The notes under the pieces: generated by a model
The model's input: only the letters and a program-made list of their open reading frames with translations
Told to the model about the DNA's origin: nothing
Database searches by the model: none
Position numbers and translations under genes: made by a program
Shown here: one piece after another, positions 9,973 through 22,380 of the stretch
Position numbering within the stretch: the first letter of the stretch is position 1
How the letters are laid out: every line of letters starts with the position of its first letter
Origin: Guadua angustifolia
Taxonomy: Eukaryota > Streptophyta > Magnoliopsida > Poales > Poaceae
Assembly: GCA_036346375.1 (NCBI GenBank)
Contig: CM070504.1
Span: 7,003,890-7,067,889 of the forward strand
DNA length: 64,000 bases
Direction of reading: 5' to 3'

Positions 9973-12900
9973 ATGGGCCGGAAGAAGCGAACCCCCGCAA
10001 CAAACCCTACTCCTCCTCCCCGGTTACCCGGTGACTCCCGCCGGCAGCCGGATGCAGCGGCAGCGGCGGCCTCCGCCAGCGCCGACGTCCGCGCCGAGTG
10101 CGACAAGGCTCTCGCCTGCCTCCAGCGCGGCAGCTACGCGAGGGCCCTGCGGCTCATGAAGGACGCCGTCGCGCGCCACGGGGAGGGCTCGCCGCTCCTC
10201 CTCCGCGCTCAAGGCACCGTGCACGCCCGCGCCGCCGCGCTCCTCGATGACCACGCCGCCCGCGCGCGCCACCACCGGGCGGCTCTCCAGGCCGCCCGCC
10301 GCGCCGTTGAGCTCGCGCCGGACTCCCTCGAGCTCGCCCACTTCCACGCCATGCTACTCTACGACGCGGCCTCCAACGCCCGCGGCTACGAGGACGTCGT
10401 TGCCGAGTGCGAGCGCGGGCTCAGCATCGAGGGCCCCGCCGACCCGTCGCCCCACTCCCTCAGGCTGCCCGCCCCCGACGCTGAGCAGGTCCAATCCGAG
10501 CTACGCTCCTTGATCCAGAAGGCCAACCTGGCATCCATCTCCACGTGGGTCAAGACCCTGGGCGGCGGCGCTGGGGACGATAAGCTTCGGTTGATCCCTG
10601 TGCGCCGCCTGGCTGAGGACCCCATGGACCTCCGCCTCCTCCCCGTGGCGCCCGCCCCACGCCGGCCGAACGAGCTCAAGAAGGCTACCAAGACCCCAGA
10701 CGAGCGCCGCAAGGAGATTGAAGTGCGGGTCGCTGCGATGAAGCTGCTGGAGCAGCAGCAGCAGCACAATGCCGCCGCCGCCTCCTCCTCCTCACCGCCA
10801 CAGTCACTGGGTGAGGAGGCCCCCTTATCATCGTCTCAGTCGTCAGCTGCCGGACATCGGGCTGACCGGAGAAAGGGTGGGTCAAGAAAAGCAACAGTCT
10901 CATCAGCATCTGACCGTATGGACCAGGTGCGTGCGTTCTGGGGCACGATTCCTGTGGATCGGAGGCACGTGTTCTTAAACACTAGCATTTCTGACCTCAA
11001 GTCGCATTATGCTGCCGCAATGCATAAGGAGAAAGATGCTACCAGTGCAGCATCTGAGGTGCTTAATGAGGTGCTAGGATTTGCCACTAGGAGTGGGCAG
11101 TGGGAGTTCTGGGCATGTGGCCGGTGTGGCGAGCGCTTCGCAGATTTGGGGTCGCAAATTCAGCATGCGTTGCGGGAGCATGCAGGTGTACTATCACCTC
11201 GGCTGCAGGCTATGGTGCCACAGGAGATTGATGCTGACTGGGCAGCGATGCTCATTGGTTCGAGTTGGAGGCCGGTGGATGCTACTGCGGCACTCAAAGT
11301 GCTTGAGGAAGAGCTAGTGGACAATATTGACCCAGATAGAGACAAGGATTCGATGTCGTCGGATAATTGGAGTACTAAAGACAAATCTGATACGTCAGAA
11401 TCCTCAGCCTCACCACACAATGAGGAGTGCGATAGTTTCGGAGTGGTGATGAGGGAAGGTGACCGGAAATGGCCGCTGTCTGATGATGATGAAAGAGCAA
11501 AGATTTTGGAGAGGATTCATTCGTTGTTTCAAATCCTTGTGAAGTACAAGAGTCTTTCAGTGAGCCATCTGAACAGGGTGATACATTTTGCTATGGAGGA
11601 GCTCAGGGGGATGCCTTCTGGGTCTCTGCTGCTTAATCACTCGCTGGATGAGTCGCCACTCTGCGTTCGCTTCTTGGAGGTATCATCACTGCGGAAGGTG
11701 CTCAAGTTCTTGCAGGACCTAATGCAGTCCTGTGGACTTAATTGGTCCTCAGAGAAGGTTGGGGAGCTAGGTGATGGGGATAATTTTCCCAAAAACAACA
11801 ATATCCTGGAGAAGGTTACGCTAGATCCTGATTCATCGACGCTGATCCTTGATGGCCGGGCATTTTTTGGGAAGTCTGATACTGAGAATGTTGATACTGA
11901 TGCATTCCTTTCTTGGTTGTATGATGGTTCTTCAATTGATGAAAAGCTATTGGACTGGAATCATATGATTGACGATAGGTCAAATCAGGGCTTGCAGATT
12001 CTTCAGGTGCTCGAGAAGGAGTTCTCCATCTTGCAAAACTGGTGTGAACGGAAGCTTGAACAATTGAGCAATGAGGAGGGCGTGCTTGCTGTGGATACTC
12101 TTTTATTTGAAGAGCAAAGGCGAAGGGATCATGTGGGGCGGTATGCATTTCAGGGATATGAGGAGCTCCTGAACAAGCGGCAGGAGTTGTTAGAGCGCAA
12201 TGCTGAGGAGCTGTTTAACAGTTGCAGATCTGAGTTAGATGCAATCACTACTATTTTGAAGGAAGTTCACTCATCACACTTTGGATATGATGAAGCCTTT
12301 TCTGGCATGACCTTCGATGGGGCAGAAGAAGATGAATGGAGGCTGCATAACTTTGTACATCCGAATGATTCTGTGGTACAGCAGGTTGTTTCAAAGCTGA
12401 AGGAACAAATTACTATGGAGGTCAGTTCTTCTGGCATTGTTTTTATCAGCAAAAACTTTTATAAGATCTTCAACACGCAATAACAGTATGTGTTCTCTTA
12501 ACTTTTCACTTACAGCTTAGCAAGATAGACGCTAGGATTATGCGAAGTGTAGCTGTGATGCGGCAACTGGAACTCAAGCTTGGACCTGCTTCTGCTCTCG
12601 ATTATCGAACAATTCTTCTTCCCCTTTTGAAATATTTCTTGCGAGTTTGTATACTGCGTCTCTATGCACACTCAATTGTTTTAATGCTTTGTGCTCTTGT
12701 TCATTTCTTAATTGTGGTTATGGTGTGGTGATTTAGAGCCATTTGGAAGAGCTGGTGGACAAGGATGCCAGAGAGAGATCTGATGCTGCAAGTGAAGCCT
12801 TCCTGGCTGAACTTGCTTTAGATGCTAAGAAGAACACAAACAGAAGGGGTGACACAAGGCAATCCCATGAGAAATCAAAGGACAAGAAGAAAACGAAGGA

Positions 12901-15900
12901 TTCGCAGAGATCAAAGGATCTCAAGGTAGCTGTTCTTTTGAGTTTGATCATATTGTAATATTGCATGCTCTTGCTGTTCACCAAAAGGAATTTATTTTAT
13001 TGCTATAATGCTTCTAAATGCTTTGTAGGATTTGAGCTGGAGTGGTGATCAATATCTTGCTCACCAGGACAGTGCAGATGAGGTGACATTAGAGCAATCG
13101 TAAGTAATGCTTGTATTCTCCATGTTCAGAGACATTCACATGTTCTTTACTTGTGAAAGAACTCCTCTTTCTGAGGGACACATTCTCAGGTTACTTATTT
13201 CTTAACTGAGTACAATGCACTATAGATGTTTTTTTCCTAGAAGTGATGGAATGCTTTATTTTCTTTTCTTTTTAGTATATCTATAGTCACTCAGTAGTCA
13301 GTAACTACTTATTTAAATCCCAATCAGCAATGAATATTTGGTTAGACAGCAGGATTTGGTCTGGAGAATTTACTTTGGGAAAGAAATTTGGTTTCACAAT
13401 TACAGGATCTGTTTTGACCTTTGAAAGATGTTGTCTGTGTTGTTTCCCTGTTGAATTTACTTGATGATTAACTAGTTACAAGGAAATTTAGAAACTTGTG
13501 GACCCTTTATTACACTGTTATCTATCTTGAGGTGCCAGATATGCTTTGTTACTGCACTCCGTATGCATTTAGCATTCTCTATCATTCATCTCATGGGCTT
13601 CTGATTCTTGAGATCATGTTCATATCTTTAATGGGCTTCTCATTGGAATATATTATGGAAGGTAGCTTTTTTATCATGCGCAACATGAATAAAAAGTGGC
13701 AGCAATAGAATAATCTTTTTCATCAGCATCATTGTCTTCATTTGGCTTTAGGACTTTCATGTTTGTATGGCTTTAATTTATTTGATCATGTTAAACTTTT
13801 GCAGTCAGACTCTTGTTGATCGTGATGACTTTGACTGCAAACTTTCAACAAGTGATGATTACTTAAATGAACAAGAGGAAGAACTTTGGCATAGAGTACA
13901 ACTTGAAGCAGAGGAAAGAAAACTGGAGGAAACTTTGGAGTACCAAAGACGGATAGAGGAGGAGGCAAAGCAGAAGCATCTTGCAGAACAATGTGGAAAT
14001 ACTTTGGCAGCTTCTGATGCTGTGACAACTGGTTATTCGACTGATGTAAATTTAAACAGGGATCATGATAACCATCAAAGTGCACCCAATAATTTCTCAC
14101 CTGCTTATCTTGAAGGCATAAAGTTTGGTGATTTTTGCTTCTCTGAAGTTTCATTGCTGGAAGAACATTCTAGTTCTAGCTTCTGTGGTATGGACCTGCT
14201 GCAAAAGACAGAGAACAATCGTAGGGAGAAACATAATGGATTGAGCTTTCCTGGGGCACATGCGTTAACCAGCACTGATGTGGACCTTAGTAAGCCGACA
14301 TTGAAAATGAATGGAGTTTGGAAAAATGCTCAAAATACAAAACTGCTGACTAATCCTATCATCCAAAGGTCTAAGAAAAGTACTAGCCAACCACATAAGA
14401 AATACATCCAAGGTTGTTGGTTATGACTTGTCCAAATTAGACCTTTTGTTTTAATTCCGTATGTAGCTGCAATACAAACATTTTATATCTGTTTGTTGTT
14501 GCAGGTATGCCAGGTGCTGTTCATGATGATGATGATAGGGCATCTAGTCGACAATATCATATGCCAGCTCCACGATGGAGCAGTTCTGGTAAAGTTGCTG
14601 ACTTAGCCAATCGCAAGTACCAAGATGCAAGACAAAATGAGCTACATCTGTTCTCTTCGGATGATCCACAGGTTGTGCATAAAGCTTGCTCTGCTGGAAT
14701 AGATAATTCAAGTAATGAGAAAGGTAGCTGTAGTTCAATCTTATCCTTCAGTTTATTCATGTAACCTGAACTTGGTTGTTTGTTTTAAATGCTGGACATG
14801 GATCTTGAGGAGCTATTGAAATATATTTTTTGCACATACATATTAGACTAGCTTATAATTGCATCTACACACTAGTTCCTTCGAAGTGTACCATATCAAA
14901 TTGAACCAGCATCACAAATTCATAATGACCCTAGCCATTTTTATATGTGTCTCCTTTATTGTGCATAAATGTTGAACAAATTGGTAATATGTTTTCTTGT
15001 TCTACTGTGACATATTAACACGTTATGAATAGTGAATTTCATTTCACGATGTGATCACAAATATTCTACTAAGAAATTTTTGAGTGCTTGAGTACAGTTA
15101 AAAATTTGTAAAGTACAAAAATAGATTACAGTGCCACTCTCATAGTTGTTCTGACTTTTGTTATCAAACCATTACAGAGGATTGTCATGCATGACATCCT
15201 TGCCCCTTGTCATCTAATAGTTATTGAAGTATGTTTAAGTAAGTCCTTGACCAAGCAGCCAAGCCACTTGTATCTTGTCTTGTTTACTATAGCCATGCCC
15301 ACATATTACTTCCCATTGTTTCTTTGTTTTCTCTAACTTTGCATTATATGTTGTGGATTTCCTAAAAACGAGCTTGTTATAGATTGACAGTATGTTACAT
15401 ATTTCCTCATTGATCTTTTTATTTGAACATTTTTAAACCTTTTCCTTTCACGTCCAGTTGACAGTGCTGCAATCCCATCGGTAGCTGTATGCAGCGTGGA
15501 TGATTATGCTACAATGTTCCGTGAAGACCTCTTAAAAGCCGCTCACCAACAAAACTCATATCTTGGGCCTTGAACAGCTGTGGATATTTCTGTTCAACTA
15601 GTTAGCATCACAATAGCTCTTATATTGTATTAAGGTGTTTGTTAATTGCTACAATGCACATCTGTGATTCAGATTACACGGAACCTGCTTTTGTGATGTC
15701 AGCTGCATAATTTGAGTTGTTTATGTAGAGCATTTGCATGGTCATGCCCTATTGCCATAATGAAGAATATTTTGACTATCACAATTCACCAAAACACCTA
15801 GATGCTTTAGAAAAATACAGAACATTAGCTCCAAGATATTGCCAATTCTAATTTTTAAGCCATTTAATTCATAGAATGTGACTGTAATATTGCCAATTTC

Positions 15901-18900
15901 TAACTAAGCTGATAAAAGCTGCAATGAACAATGCTATTAAATATTATCTATAAATGCTTAAATTTGCAATGCTGAAATATTGTTTATAGTTTGACCTCGG
16001 AGCCTCGTATGAATAATGCATGCTTGGTTAGGACTTAGGAGAGTACACCTTTTGTTCTTCCCTATGTTGTCTCAACATAGCCGGTCTTCGCCTATGTTGT
16101 CTCAACATAGCCGGTCCCAAGCCCGGATAAAGGAGGAGGGGGGTCCCGTCCCTAAAAGGTTGTGATAGGCGTGGCGAGCCAACATAAAAACTTAGCTACT
16201 CAAATGGAGATGAAACCCAAGAGAAAACTGTTGGGGCGTAACCCTCTTAGCGACGCGCCATATCGGAACCCGGGTATGGTGTTAAATGGGCAAGGGCCGG
16301 GCCGTCACCCCCTTGGTGACGCGCCGTGTCGTGATCTGGACACAGTGTTAAGTGAGCAAGGATCGGGTCGTCGCTCCCTTAGTGACGCGCTACATCGGCG
16401 CCCGGGTTTAGTGATAAATGAGCAAGGGTCTTCACACCTGGCTCGACGGGTGCGAGGGGTAAGGAAGCTAGTCGAGCCGACTAGGATTAGACTAGGTAGT
16501 TGGAATGTAGGGTCCTTTACAAGTAAGTTAAGAGAGTTAGTTGACACAGCGATCAGGAGACGTGTAAATATCCTATGCGTGCAGGAGACAAAATGGAAGC
16601 GACAAAAAGCGAAGGAGGTGGAGAACACTGGCTTCAAGCTCTGGTACACAGGAACAATTGCAAATAGAAATGGAGTAGGCATCTTGATTGATAAGAGCCT
16701 CAAGAATGGAGTGGTGGACGTTAAGAGGCAAGGAGATAGGATCATTCTAGTCAAGCACTTAAGCTTGTCATTGGTGATTTAGTCTTGAACGTAATAAGTG
16801 CGTATGCTCCCCAGGTAGGCCACAATGGGAGTGCTAAGAGACAGTTCTGGGAAGACTTAGATGGCGTGGTTAGAGCGGTACCCACCAATGAGAAGCTGTT
16901 CATAGGAGGAGATCTCAATGGTCATGTAGGTACAATAAATGCAGGGTATGAGGTGGCACATGGAGGTTTTGGGTATGGTAGTAGGAATCAGGAGGGAGAG
17001 GAAGTCTTGGACTTTGTTATAGCTTATAATCTGATGATAGCCAACACTTTCTTTAGAAAGAGTCTCATTTGGTGACCTTCAGTAGTGGCCAAAGCTCTAG
17101 TCAGATCGACTTTGTTCTCACAAGAAGAGAGGACAAACGGGCATGCTTGGATTGTAAGGTGATACCCGGAGAGTGTGTTGTCTCTCAACACAAGCTTGTG
17201 TTGGCTGACTTTCGCTTTCGTTTGCATGTCTGTAGGGATAAACAAACCAAAATCGTGAGAACGAAGTGGTGGAAACTCAAAGGGGAGGCATCGGGAGTCT
17301 TTAAGGAAAGGGTTATCGCGGAGGGCTCTTGGAACGAAGGAGAAGACGCAAACAACATGTGGGTGAAGATGACAACTTACATTAGGAAGGTGGCTTCGGA
17401 GGTGCTTGGAGTGACCAAAGGGAGAGGAGGTGTACCTAAAGATACTTGGTGGTGGAACGAGGATGTCCATAAGGCTATTAAGGAGAAGAAAGAATGCTAT
17501 AAGCGCGTGTACCATGACAGGAGTGCGGACAATATAGAGAGGTACAAGGTGGCAAAGAAGATCGCGAAGCGAGCCGTGAGTGAGGCAAAGGGCTGAGCCT
17601 ATGAGGATCTTTACCAACGGCTAAGTACAAAAGAAGGAGAGAAGGACGTCTATAAGATGGCTAGGATTCACGAGAGGAAGACGAGGGACCTCAATCAAGT
17701 TAAATGCATTAAGGATGAGAGGGATCAACTGTTGGTGAAGGAGGAGGACATCAAACATAGATGGCGTGAGTACTTTGACAATTTGTTCAATGGTGAGAAT
17801 GAGAACGCAACGATTCAGTTGGACGACTCCTTTGATGACACCAATAGACGCTTTGTACGTAGGATCCAAGAAACTGAGATTAGAGAAGCTCTAACAAGGA
17901 TGAAAGGGGGCAAGGCGATGGGCCCTGATGGTATCCCAATCGAGGTGTGGAAATGCCTCGGGGATATAGCTATAGTATGGCTAACCAAGCTGTTCAACCA
18001 TATTTTTCGGTCGAACAAGATGCCCGAAGAGTGGAGGAGAAGTATATTAGTACCAATCTTCAAGAACAAGGGAGATTTTCAAAGTTGTACTAATTACAGG
18101 GGATTAAGCTGATGAGCTACACTATGAAGCTATAGGAGAGAGTTATAGAGCATCGATTGAGAAGAATGACACGTATCACCATGAACCAATTTGGGTTCAT
18201 GCTCGGAAGGTCGACCATTGAAGCAATGTTCTTAATAAGGCAAATTATGGAGCGGTATAGGGAGCAGAAGAAGGATTTACACATGGTTTTCATCGACTTG
18301 GAGAAGGCTTATGATAAGATACCAAGGAATGTTATGTGGTAGGCTTTGGAAAAGCATAAAGTCCCAACAAAGTATGTTACCCTCATCAAGGACATGTACA
18401 ACAATGTTGTGACTAGTGTTCGAACAACTGATGGTGACACAAATGACTTTCCGATTAAAATAGGACTACATTAAGGGTCAGCTCTGAGCCCTTGCCTCTT
18501 CGCCTCGGTGATGGATAAGGTCACGAGGGATATTCAAGGAGATATCCCGTGGTGTATGCTTTTTGCCGACGATGTAGTTCTAGTGGATGAAAGCCGGGCG
18601 GGAGTAAATAGGAAACTAGAGTTGTGGCGGCAGACTCTAGAGTCGAAAGGTTTTAGACTTAGCAGGACTAAAACCGAGTGTATGAGATGTGACTTCGGTA
18701 CTACAAGACATGAGGAGGGAGATGTGAGTTTGGAAGGTCAGGTAGTGCCCAAGAAGGATACCTTTCGATACTTGGGATCGATTTTACAGAGAGATGGGAA
18801 TATTGATGAAGATGTTAGCCATAGAATTAAAGCGGGATGGATGAAATGGCGTCAAGCATCTGGTGTTCTCTGTGACAAGAGGGTACCACAGAAGCTAAAA

Positions 18901-21900
18901 GGCAAGTTCTATAGGACGGTTATTAGACCTGCGTTGTTGTATGGTGCAGAATGTTGGCCTACTAAAAGGCGGCATGTTCAACAATTAAGTGTCGCAGAGA
19001 TGCGTATGCTGCGTTGGATTTGTGGTCATACAAGAATGAACCGAGTTCGAAACGACGAGATACGTGATCGGCTAGGGGTAACTCCAATTGAAGAAAAGCT
19101 TGTACAACACCGGTTGAGATGGTTTGGACATGTACAACAAAGACCTCCAGAGGCACCAGTGCATAGCGGCATTATAAGACGCGACAGTAATGTGAAGAGA
19201 GGTAGGGGCCGGCCAAACTTGACTTGGGAGGAGGCAATCAAAAGGGATTTAAAAGGATGGAATATATCGAAAGAGTTGGCTTTGGATAGAAGTGCGTGGA
19301 AAACAGCTATCCACGTGCCTGAACCTTGATTAGGCCTTATGCCTCGTTTTGGTATAGTTTTAGGCTTTATTCTACTTCATCTCTCTCTTTCTCCCTTTGT
19401 TAGCGGATCGTTTTGGGTTTCAACTCTAGCCTACCCCAACTTGCTTGGGATTATAAGGCTTTGTTGTTGTTGTTGTTGTATGCTGATTGCTAATACATGA
19501 GGTTTTACATAATCCTTTCTTTATATAAACACGATGCTATGATGTTAATTCTTTCTAGTCTCTACGTCAGTGTCTACTGTCTAGCTACAATGGGACCATT
19601 TAGATGTATGTTATCTTGGTCATTTGTAACTTAAATCCTATTTTAATATTCTGATCTTTTTCCTACTGACGTGGCAGACTTTACTTCAAATGGGAAAGAA
19701 GTGCATGGGGCTGGCCTTAAAAATGCTGCTGGTGAATACAATTGTTTCTTGAATGTGGTTATCCAGGTAACTGTCTAGACTTGTAACACTTGTGCAATTG
19801 TGCTTTGTTTTTCACGTAGTTCTTCTATATGCAGTCATTATGGCATTTAAGGCGGTTTCGAGACGAGTTCCTTAAAACATCGCCACTGCATAAGCATGTT
19901 GAAGATCCTTGTGCTGTCTGTGCATTATATGATATCTTCATTGACTTGAGCAAAGCATCAGAGGGGCAAGGAGAGGCTGTTGCACCTACTTCTTTGAGGA
20001 TCGCTTTGAGCAAATCCTACCCTAACAGCATATTCTTTCAGGAGGTATATTACTGTCTTCTATGTTATTGTTAAGGGGCTTTAGGCACATTTCTGCAGCA
20101 TTTTATTATCCAAATGGTCACTTGACATCTACAATGACCTTTTTGGCAATCTGATATCCATGTTAGTTGACCTTGGTCAATATATTTTCATGGCAGGGAC
20201 AAATGAATGATGCATCTGAGGTACTGGGGGTGATCTTTGGGTGTTTGCATAAGTCGTACACTTCTAGCACTGACTGGCATGCTAAATCTCATGAGAGCAA
20301 TTCTATTGGCTCATGGGATTGTGCAAACAGTTCTTGCATAGCACACTGTTTTTTTGGAATGGATATCTATGAACGGATGAACTGCCACAATTGTGGATTT
20401 GAGTCTAGAAGACTTAAATATACTTCATTTTTCCACAACATCAATGCTAGTTCACTTCGAACTGCAAAGGTTAGTCAAATCTCATGATATGTAATAGTTA
20501 TATTGTTCCCTTCTTTTCTGTTTTCTATGGTTTCTGATATGTTGAAATAGGGGTTATGACTTGTTCCATGCTACAGATATTGTGTCCAGATCATTCATTC
20601 GGCGATCTTTTGAAGACCGTGATAATGAATGACCAGCTAGCATGTGATCCGGATGTTGGTGGTTGTGGAAAACAAAATCATATACACCACATTATTTCTT
20701 GTTCCCCTAATGTTTTTACACTTGGTAAACTTCTTTCTCTTGGATATATATGTGCATGCAATTAGTCATTTCCAGGCTAGGAGTTCTAACAAATATTTCT
20801 TCTTGTAGTACTCTCTTAAAATGCATCTGTGCAGTGTTTGCTTGCATGTTGGTGTAGGATTTTGCCTGCTTCACTCTGTGCTAACCATTTTTAATCAAGC
20901 AACTGCTATCTTCCTGCATGATATCCTCTATGTTTGTTATTTACTTTTGTGCACGTGTGTATGTGCATGAGTGCTCGCATATTCTGTGTGCAACGAGATC
21001 ATTTATTGACATGGCTCTCTCTGTACCTGTTAAATTTTTATTCAGTTTTGGGATGGCAGAACAATAAAGAGAGTGTGGATGACATATCTGCAACCTTGGC
21101 TAGTATTTCAACTGAGATAGACGTCAGCGTTTTCTACTGTGGTCCACATCAAGGAAGCAAACATTCTCTGGTGTCAGTGGTATGGCTACAACCCCTTCTT
21201 TGTTTTTTCACATTTTTTAATGGATATCTGATGGTACTGTTAGTAGCTTCTTTCTTCACCTTTAGTAAATGTGTTCTGCCTGTAAAATATATCAAGCATG
21301 CCATGTAGCAGGCAGCAAAATGCCGCACATTTTGTTCTCTAGGGATTTTATTATGTTGGTACTACATACGTGTGGAAACGACAAAATTGACTCCTGTTTG
21401 GGTTGCTATTTTACATCCCCCACTGTATCAGAAATAGTGGATGTGCAAGGCTGATAGGATGTGAAGTTGGTAACTAGGTATTACTGAAGTGATATAGTGG
21501 CACTAGGCTATACTGTGGCCGTGGGTATAAAGTAGCAAGCGGTGGCAGCATATTCTGTTGCAATTACAAAACATATATGTTACAAATCGATGATTTTATG
21601 AATCACTTAATGTGTTGACATGTGTTACATTACCAATGGTAGCCAACTGTCACAAACATATACTGTTAGAAAAAAACAGTCCGTTGAAACTACTATTTTT
21701 GTGTCCACTGATACAGCCAAAATTAATCACTTTTCTAGCCCCGCGCCCCCACACTCCTCCCGTGCCGCGGCTGCACCTGCTCCTGCGCTCCCCAGGCGCG
21801 ATAGAGGACAGGTGTCGCCTTCTGTGGTGGGGAGGATAAATCTACAAATGCATGGGGGGTTAGAAAAACGACGACTTTGATATAGCCTGATGTTTTCTAT

Positions 21901-22380
21901 TTATATTTGAAATAGAGCTTTCTACTAAATTACCGTAAGGATAATTCTCTAGATACTGGTATTTGCTTTGGGGAGCACATTATCTGTTTGCAATTTAGCA
22001 ACATTACTTTTTCACTGTATTACCTGATCTTGCACCTACATCCAGTCAACTAAAAGTACAAAACCTGTAAATTAAAGCATCTGGTAGAATTTTTATTTTG
22101 TTGTTTTTACGCATGCAGGTTTGTTACTACGGGCAGCATTATCATTGCTTTGCTTTTGAGGGTGAGCAGTGGGTCATGTATGATGATCAGACTGTTAAGG
22201 TTACCAGATATAACCCTACTAAAGTAAACCCGCTCTTCTGTTTTTCCTACCCCAGCTTAGTATTACCTGGCTTTGGTTTCCTCGTTTGTGCAGGTTGTTG
22301 GTTGTTGGGCTGATGTGCTCGTTATGTGTGAGAAAGGTCATTTACAACCCCAAGTGCTCTTCTTTGAAGCTGCAAATTAA
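9973..22380 (+). CDS. DUF627/DUF629 ubiquitin carboxyl-terminal hydrolase-related protein (USP/C19 fold)
   Basis: Exons are 9973-12420, 12516-12644, 12737-12925, 13029-13099, 13805-14412, 14505-14723, 15458-(15520 or 15573), 19678-19766, 19835-20044, 20197-20469, 20577-20724, 21046-21179, 22119-22199 and 22294-22380. If exon 7 is spliced at 15520 the product is 1582 residues, close to the Arabidopsis relatives. The N-terminal half has a helical repeat-like DUF627 region and DUF629 with a C2H2-like finger (C382, C385, H398, H403). A charged coiled-coil stretch follows (about 13870-13990). The C-terminal half is a USP domain. Its Cys box is GLKNAAGEYNCFLNVVIQ, with the catalytic Cys codon at 19743-19745. 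Its His box is YYGQHYHCFAF with the following MYDDQTV, His codon at 22137-22139. Paired CxxC motifs (MNCHNCGFE; GGCGKQNH) could bind zinc. The enzyme should cleave ubiquitin from substrates, but activity is inferred. All junctions are in phase except that exon 7, read through, meets TGA at 15571-15573. A cryptic donor TTCC|GTGAAG at 15520/15521 has the right phase for exon 8. The intron after exon 7 holds a LINE. Confidence 0.88.
15458..15573 (+). other. Exon 7 of the USP-like gene with in-frame stop (possible short-isoform terminus)
   Basis: After the acceptor cgtccag at 15451-15457 the frame reads VDSAAIPSVAVCSVDDYATM and goes on to KAAHQQNSYLGP, then TGA at 15571-15573. This would give a protein of 1259 residues without the protease domain. 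I see no GT donor in the right phase between 15521 and the stop. The only in-phase donor is at 15520/15521, inside what looks like real coding sequence. Three explanations remain: two isoforms, a missed small exon in the 4.1-kb intron, or loss of a splice site linked to the LINE insertion. Confidence 0.6.
16061..16120 (+). repeat. Tandem 30-bp repeats with a short palindrome at the LINE 5' end
   Basis: The segment cctatgttgtctcaacatag followed by ccggt occurs at 16061 and again at 16091. Each copy contains an 8-bp inverted repeat (CTATGTTG/CAACATAG) around a 3-base loop. The duplication lies in the presumed 5' UTR of the LINE, where monomer arrays are known in some LINE families. Confidence 0.85.
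16162..19329 (+). pseudogene. LINE endonuclease-reverse transcriptase ORF, broken by frameshifts and stops
   Basis: The coding sequence can be followed in pieces: 16162-16782 (N-terminal repeats and start of the endonuclease), 16785-17075 (endonuclease), 17069-17596 (endonuclease end and linker), 17657-18112 (reverse transcriptase start), 18157-18342 (palm) and 18508-19329 (FADD box, thumb and C-terminus). Breaks include frameshifts near 16770, 17070 and 18100, and nonsense codons at 17594-17596 (TGA), 18133-18135 (TAG), 18340-18342 (TAG) and 18472-18474 (TAA). By family motifs it once encoded a single ORF of about 1000 residues or more. No separate ORF1 is visible, which fits the RTE clade. 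Confidence 0.85.
16234..16431 (+). repeat. Three tandem 66-bp coding repeats (22 residues each) upstream of the LINE endonuclease
   Basis: The translated repeats start GRNPLSDAPYRNPGM, GRHPLGDAPCRDLDT and GRRSLSDALHRRPGL; each has the pattern GR-x-x-L-x-DA...V/I-L/N...QG. The repeat length is a multiple of three and the frame is open across all three, suggesting they were translated. I do not recognise the repeat as a named domain. Confidence 0.8.
19461..19479 (+). repeat. (TTG)n tail of the LINE
   Basis: Six TTG triplets end the element just after the conserved 3' untranslated sequence cttgcttgggattataaggc. A short tandem repeat in place of poly(A) is a feature of RTE-type LINEs. Confidence 0.85.

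Larger units (their letters stand above)
16061..19479 (+). mobile_element. RTE-like LINE retrotransposon, degraded, inside a USP-gene intron
   Basis: One degraded polyprotein region encodes an AP-type endonuclease followed by a reverse transcriptase. Endonuclease motifs include LGSWNVGSF, VQETKWK, GGDLNGHVG, SQIDFVLTRR and SQHKLVLADF. Reverse transcriptase motifs are MGPDGIPIEVWK, TNYRG, NQFGFMLGRSTIEA, HMVFIDLEKAYD and FADDVVL (the Y/FxDD box). They are followed by a conserved C-terminal region (RTVIRPALLYGAECW; HRLRWFGHVQQR). The 3' end is a short TTG repeat instead of poly(A), typical of the RTE clade. The element has the same orientation as the host gene. Frameshifts and stop codons make it inactive. 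The start is placed at a pair of 30-bp direct repeats; no clear target duplication was found, so both borders are approximate. Confidence 0.88.

Noticed and set aside
10024..11420. Long antisense ORFs opposite exon 1 of the USP-like gene
   Set aside because: They mirror a GC-rich exon with strong codon bias; none resembles a known protein, and the sense frame is conserved.
16061..16120. CRISPR-like repeat array
   Set aside because: Only two adjacent copies without spacers, within a plant LINE; there is no cas gene and the genome is eukaryotic.
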